Source of the DNA: Aphanomyces cochlioides
Taxonomy: Eukaryota; Oomycota; Saprolegniomycetes; Saprolegniales; Verrucalvaceae
Reading direction: 5' to 3'
Assembly (NCBI GenBank): GCA_019828595.1
Contig: JAHQRK010000010.1
Coordinates: forward strand, 2,294,001-2,358,000
DNA: 64,000 nt
The translations under genes and the position numbers were made by a program. Shown here piece after piece: positions 60,501 to 64,000 of the stretch. Every line of letters begins with the position of its first letter. Within the stretch, counting starts at the first letter, position 1. The notes beneath the pieces were generated by a model, which did no database searches, was not told where the DNA came from, and saw only the letters and a list, made by a program, of their open reading frames with translations.

Positions 60501-61264
60501 GATATCCACGGCACAGTTATTGATGTTCTCACGCTCACATCTACAAGTCGCAGCAAAGGCGCAATTGAAGGGCTCAATAATCAAGGCCAACTTGTCGATC
60601 TGGAGTTGCATTTGTTGTACGACATTCAGGATGACTACGCAACATGGCGACGGGAGGACTTCTTGACGACGCTAGTTGGTCATGTGCTGCAGGAATATCC
60701 ATGGAGTGTACCCTTTAAAGTGAGCATTCTTTGTCTTCCTGTGATAAAGTGCAGTGATAGGTATTGCGACTACAATTTGATTCGGCCGGCTGGCATCTGG
60801 TCGATACTAGTGGCCAAGTTCACGCTTTACCAGCGGAAGCAGAGTGCAAAGAAATGAAGTTTCGGCCTTATCGATCTCTTGCTTTGCATATAATGAACCC
60901 GCAACGTTTGCCGCCGTTTCCAAGTGCGTCATGTGATGAAAATCCCCATGAGTTGATTAAATCCATGGGGTCTCAGACGTCACAAGACCAATTCTTTGTC
61001 TCCTCGAAGTATAAGGATGGCATGCACCAGCGCAAAACTCGACCTCCGACCTTGCGCGTGGCGAGAAATAGCCCAACTAAACTCTCTCTGGAGTGCCACA
61101 CGCTAAGGCTTCCCCAGATGCCAAAAGAGCCTCGAAGAGAGGAACAACCATTGTCACCAAGGCACGCCATCGACGAGCGCAAAATTTACACCCTCCAGGA
61201 AGCCAAGTGCCCGCCATCACCACGAAAGCAATGGGATTATTATCTCCCTCTGGTTTCAAAGTAA
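57559..61264 (+). CDS. EF-hand/WD40 repeat protein (WDR49/WDR64/EFCAB8-like), nine exons
   Basis: Exons: 57559..57894, 57940..58530, 58576..58825, 58874..59205, 59249..59723, 59769..59825, 59873..60366, 60408..60719 and 60761..61264; introns 41-48 nt, all GT-AG, total 1,116 residues with every junction in frame. An EF-hand at about 75-86 (DANSDGSVDWDEF) in the N-terminal region is followed by about ten WD-type blades (for example VTLWSS, DVLLWNPF, VRVWDV, IVLWNAL, VTLWNF, MKLWTL). The order EF-hand then WD repeats matches the WDR49/WDR64/EFCAB8 group, found mainly in ciliated or flagellated eukaryotes and linked to axonemes, which would suit the zoospore flagellum (inference). The C-terminal ~200 residues are unstructured and Pro/Arg-rich. 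Confidence 0.85.
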
Positions 61265-61364
61265 TCCCACACATGTTGTTTCTTCTCGTACAAATCAATG
61301 CTGGAAAAACACCTCGTGTTGTCGACGATTCTTTCACAAATAGACTTTGACATTCTCCAGCAGC

Positions 61365-61928
61365 TTAGATGAGGATAGCAGATATAATAGCCACAGCAAC
61401 AATTCCAGTTGCAGCAAAAGTATTCGCTCCGTTGGTTTTAGCTTGGCTGGTCGTCGGGGCCATTTCTGCAGCAGTAGGAATCGGTGTCGAATCTGGACTG
61501 GCCGTGGTTGTAGAGCCAGTTGGTGGTAGCGACGTCGTTGGCCGTGAAGTTGTTTGTGCAGGAGTGGTAGCAGTTGTAACTGGAGAAGTAGTTGTGGTTA
61601 CTGTCGATGGATTGGTCGTGACTGGACCGACGGTTGGTAGAGAGGCCGTCGCATTGCTCTTGCATAATTGAGCAAACAACGCAGCATCATCGCACGTCGT
61701 GAGCACGGCAGCTTTTTGAACGACGTAGACGCACTCTGGGACGCTGCACAACTTGGCTTCGTTGGATGGGACCAAAATCGAATCAATGTCCAAGCCTGTT
61801 TTACTAGCACAAGTTGCCCAAAGTCCTTTGCCAGGTGCTTCAAGTAAGACACTTCGGTCACATGGTGGACGGAGGTCGATGCCTTGCGCGACGGATGCCG
61901 CAAGAACCAAGAATGCAATCCTGTTCAT
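61365..61928 (-). CDS. Elicitin-like secreted protein 1, predicted GPI-anchored
   Basis: This is a 187-residue protein from ATG 61928. Signal peptide about 1-16 (MNRIAFLVLAASVAQG). Six cysteines at 23, 40, 61, 66, 79 and 89 give spacing x16, x20, x4, x12, x9; the x4 pair and the position after the signal peptide fit elicitin-like folds, which bind sterols or lipids, though the spacing is tighter than in classical elicitins. A Thr/Ser/Pro-rich stalk (about 95-165; O-glycosylation likely) ends in a hydrophobic tail (FAATGIVAVAIISAILI), typical of GPI anchoring. Paired with the close paralogue at 62581..63093. Likely cell-surface. Confidence 0.75.
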   Translation of the reverse strand: MNRIAFLVLAASVAQGIDLRPPCDRSVLLEAPGKGLWATCASKTGLDIDSILVPSNEAKLCSVPECVYVVQKAAVLTTCDDAALFAQLCKSNATASLPTVGPVTTNPSTVTTTTSPVTTATTPAQTTSRPTTSLPPTGSTTTASPDSTPIPTAAEMAPTTSQAKTNGANTFAATGIVAVAIISAILI

Positions 61929-62580
61929 CTTGAATTGGATAATCAAAGGCCTGTTGCTTGTCCAATTTCTGGCAGCAGCCCTAACCGCGATTACATATAA
62001 AGGACACAGTCACATTAATTTCCGGCCAAGAACGGCAAGTTCACTCCTCGCGTCTGCTCGCGTTCCAAACATCTATATCACTGGAGGGGAGCTCAATGAA
62101 GGTACGCTCGATGTCGCCAAGCAGTACCTAGAATATGAGAATTACCATTGAGAAGCAGCCTCAAGTTGGGATAGAAAAAATGCTGGGCATGCAACTTGGT
62201 CGCGTCAAATAGTATCGGATACCGCTTGAAAATACAGTGAAGAATTCCAGTTCGACATGACAAAGTTTCCCTTCATCCTAGCATCCAAGAGCTAACGTTA
62301 AATGGATAGAAACTTCACGTGCAGACAGTCCTCGGTCGTTTTGACTTGTTTGTTGTTGCTTTTATCGCCCAGGAGATGAAGTTGATTGTGATGGGCATTT
62401 TCCAATGCATTGATAGTGATTGCGAAGCGATATGAATGTGCAGTTGGAACTGCGTAGACATGTTCAAGTCGAGAGGTTTGCGCGCTTCGCCGGGATGATG
62501 CACGTATGTCGTTTGCTTGAGCTTGTTTCAGCATCGGTCAATGAATTAAGACACATACTAGTATAATTGATGCAGACCCC
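61929..62580. other. Spacer between the elicitin-like genes
   Basis: No gene seen. Confidence 0.4.
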
Positions 62581-63093
62581 CTATAGGAATGCGGCAACCA
62601 AAATGGCCAAGGCAGATGAAGCAATCGTGGGGGCAAAGGATTTGGTTTGTGTCGGTGCAGGCGTGACTCTTTGGGCTGCTGCAGTCGTGGATGGAGATAC
62701 TGTTGTTCCCGTGAGGGCGTCGGAAGTTGCATTTGTTTGGCTTGGCGAGGGAGTCGGCGAAGCTGTGGTTGCATTGTTTCCACTTGTAGTCGTTGGATTT
62801 GGCACGGTCGTATTCGTCGAGTTGCAGATGCCAACGAATTCATCGGCGTTGGGGCATTTCGACATGACTGGAATCTTCTGGACGATCAAAGCACACTCTG
62901 TGACGCTGCATACGATGGCCGCATTCGCTTTGTTGACAGTTTCGACTCCGAGACCAGACTTTTTCATGCACACTTGCCATAAATCTTTTCCAGGCAGTTC
63001 TAAAAGCACGCTTCGATCACATGGAAGGCGTCCGTCAATGGCAAGCGCTGGGGATGCCATCAAGGCCGCAGCTACACCAAGCGCACGCACCAT
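62581..63093 (-). CDS. Elicitin-like secreted protein 2, predicted GPI-anchored
   Basis: This is a 170-residue protein from ATG 63093. Signal peptide about 1-18 (LGVAAALMASPALA). Cysteines at 25, 42, 62, 67, 80 and 90 give spacing x16, x19, x4, x12, x9, nearly that of protein 1, with the shared start LPCDRSVLLE-PGK-LW. Thr/Ser/Asn-rich stalk with NTT/NAT/NATS sequons, then a hydrophobic C-terminus (SALAILVAAFL). A recent tandem duplicate of 61365..61928, same orientation. Role at the cell surface inferred; ligand not evident. Confidence 0.75.
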   Translation of the reverse strand: MVRALGVAAALMASPALAIDGRLPCDRSVLLELPGKDLWQVCMKKSGLGVETVNKANAAIVCSVTECALIVQKIPVMSKCPNADEFVGICNSTNTTVPNPTTTSGNNATTASPTPSPSQTNATSDALTGTTVSPSTTAAAQRVTPAPTQTKSFAPTIASSALAILVAAFL

Positions 63094-64000
63094 GTTAAAA
63101 AACTTTCAAATGTGCTTGGCGTGGTTGATGAATCCAGTGTCAAAGAAATCCGGACTGTAACCGGCTGTTGTCAGGTCGTCGGTGGGAACGCCTGATCGGA
63201 CTTCGTAAGAGCCTCTTGGAAGTAGGGCTCTATCGCCATCTTCCTCGTACCGGTAGAAATATTGGATCGAAGCCAAATATATCCTGGCGTGCGTCTTGGT
63301 TTATTCTAATATCCTTTCACGAGAGGGGGCGAGAGGAGATGCGGCTTGACGACACCGGTAGCCGATTGCGCTTTTTCCTCCAGAGCTGCATCGTCGGCAT
63401 AAAGCTCGATTCTACACTTTTTGCCCGCTGTCATCGTTTTGAACAATAAATCCGAGGATATCCCTCTTCTCGTTTCGGGGATTGCAAACTCAAGTTTTCA
63501 AAGAGCACACCGAAAGCGTCGCAGAGTACAGTATTGAACCGTGTCGGGAAACTTTGATCGCATACAGTATTTCAGCAATTTCGTAGCGGCTGATTGCACC
63601 CAAGTAGTCCAAGGTCGTTTGAGCTCTACAGTAAGAAATCGACTTGGTGAGGTGATTTGATCCACACTTTTCTTTGCATTTCCCCAGCAACTGCAGATCA
63701 GGTGACGTCAGTTGCTCGCTCCTCTTTCCTTCAAACCGCGTGTCCACACTCCATGCCAGAGACGTTGAACTTGGGCTGATTTTACCCTTTGGATCGCATT
63801 TTGTCGTGATGAAATTGCAGTTTTTCAAACAGGAAACTCACTCATCTCGTATCTGGACGAGGACAAAAAGACGCTTGGCTTGCCCACTCTCCACATGTTC
63901 ATATGATGCGATCACACCTGTGTACTGCCCTTTGGTAATTGTAGACCATTTACAGTGTAACTTGGCGCAACGCGAGAAACAAATTACTGATACACCAAGG
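63094..64000. other. Right end of window, no supported gene
   Basis: A minus-strand frame at 63490..63828 (112 codons, TTG start) contains a Cys-rich stretch (LGKCKEKCGSNH) that might be an exon of a gene extending beyond the window, but there is no clear start, splice site or domain. Confidence 0.3.

Noticed and set aside
63490..63828. 112-codon minus-strand frame with a Cys-rich stretch.
   Set aside because: Opens at TTG, no signal peptide or domain; listed only as unresolved sequence.
1..64000. CRISPR array, prophage, operon or bacterial origin.
   Set aside because: Introns, WD40/EF-hand, LINE and elicitin-like genes show eukaryotic nuclear DNA; no direct-repeat/spacer array is present.

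Overview
The window is nuclear DNA of an oomycete, most likely a saprolegnialean of the Aphanomyces/Saprolegnia type. The basis is: very short GT-AG introns (38-48 nt in every gene where I could place them), oomycete-style initiator promoters (TCAYTYY followed closely by a CAWTTT-like element), two elicitin-like secreted proteins with Ser/Thr-rich tails, an EF-hand/WD40 protein, and a bZIP/M96-like protein. Genus-level naming is inference; no search was run.

Layout. 0.1-3.4 kb: an unknown spliced gene, a PIF/Harbinger-type DDE transposase gene with one 38-nt intron, and a truncated pogo/Tigger-type transposase pseudogene. 3.7-5.8 kb: a CAMK-like protein kinase with an N-terminal hydrophobic leader, and a NOL8-like RRM protein. 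5.8-7.2 kb: two non-coding terminal-inverted-repeat elements flanked by TA. 7.6-39.6 kb: the main feature, a locus of small secreted bulb-type (B_lectin, beta-prism II) lectins. I count 17 recognisable members (13 apparently intact, one with a compensated internal frameshift, one split by an inversion, one truncated by decay next to a LINE, one only a relic) plus a further 5' relic. They fall into subfamilies (A/B/C, D/E, F/G/H, J/K/L, O/P/Q and singletons) and lie on both strands. Interleaved are two WGR-WWE proteins with identical 3' halves, a relic of a third, a bZIP/M96-like gene, two frameshifted short-chain dehydrogenases, a broken ADP/ATP carrier gene and further TIR elements.

39.6-45.3 kb: a LINE retrotransposon (ORF1; endonuclease-RT-zinc finger ORF2) on the minus strand, with frameshifts. 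45.6-50.8 kb: a tandem duplication of an F-box/LRR gene together with the 3' end of a methionyl-tRNA synthetase gene; the right copy is intact, while the left copy is an internally deleted LRR gene and a MetRS relic. 51.7-57.4 kb: a 1,910-residue protein with a cysteine-rich zinc-finger-like region and a C-terminal vWA-like domain. 57.6-61.3 kb: a nine-exon EF-hand/WD40 gene. 61.4-63.1 kb: two elicitin-like genes.

The unifying theme is local tandem duplication followed by divergence, gene conversion, inversion and decay. It affects lectins, WGR-WWE genes, dehydrogenases, F-box/LRR-MetRS and elicitins alike, so this looks like a fast-evolving secretome locus with housekeeping genes at its right flank.
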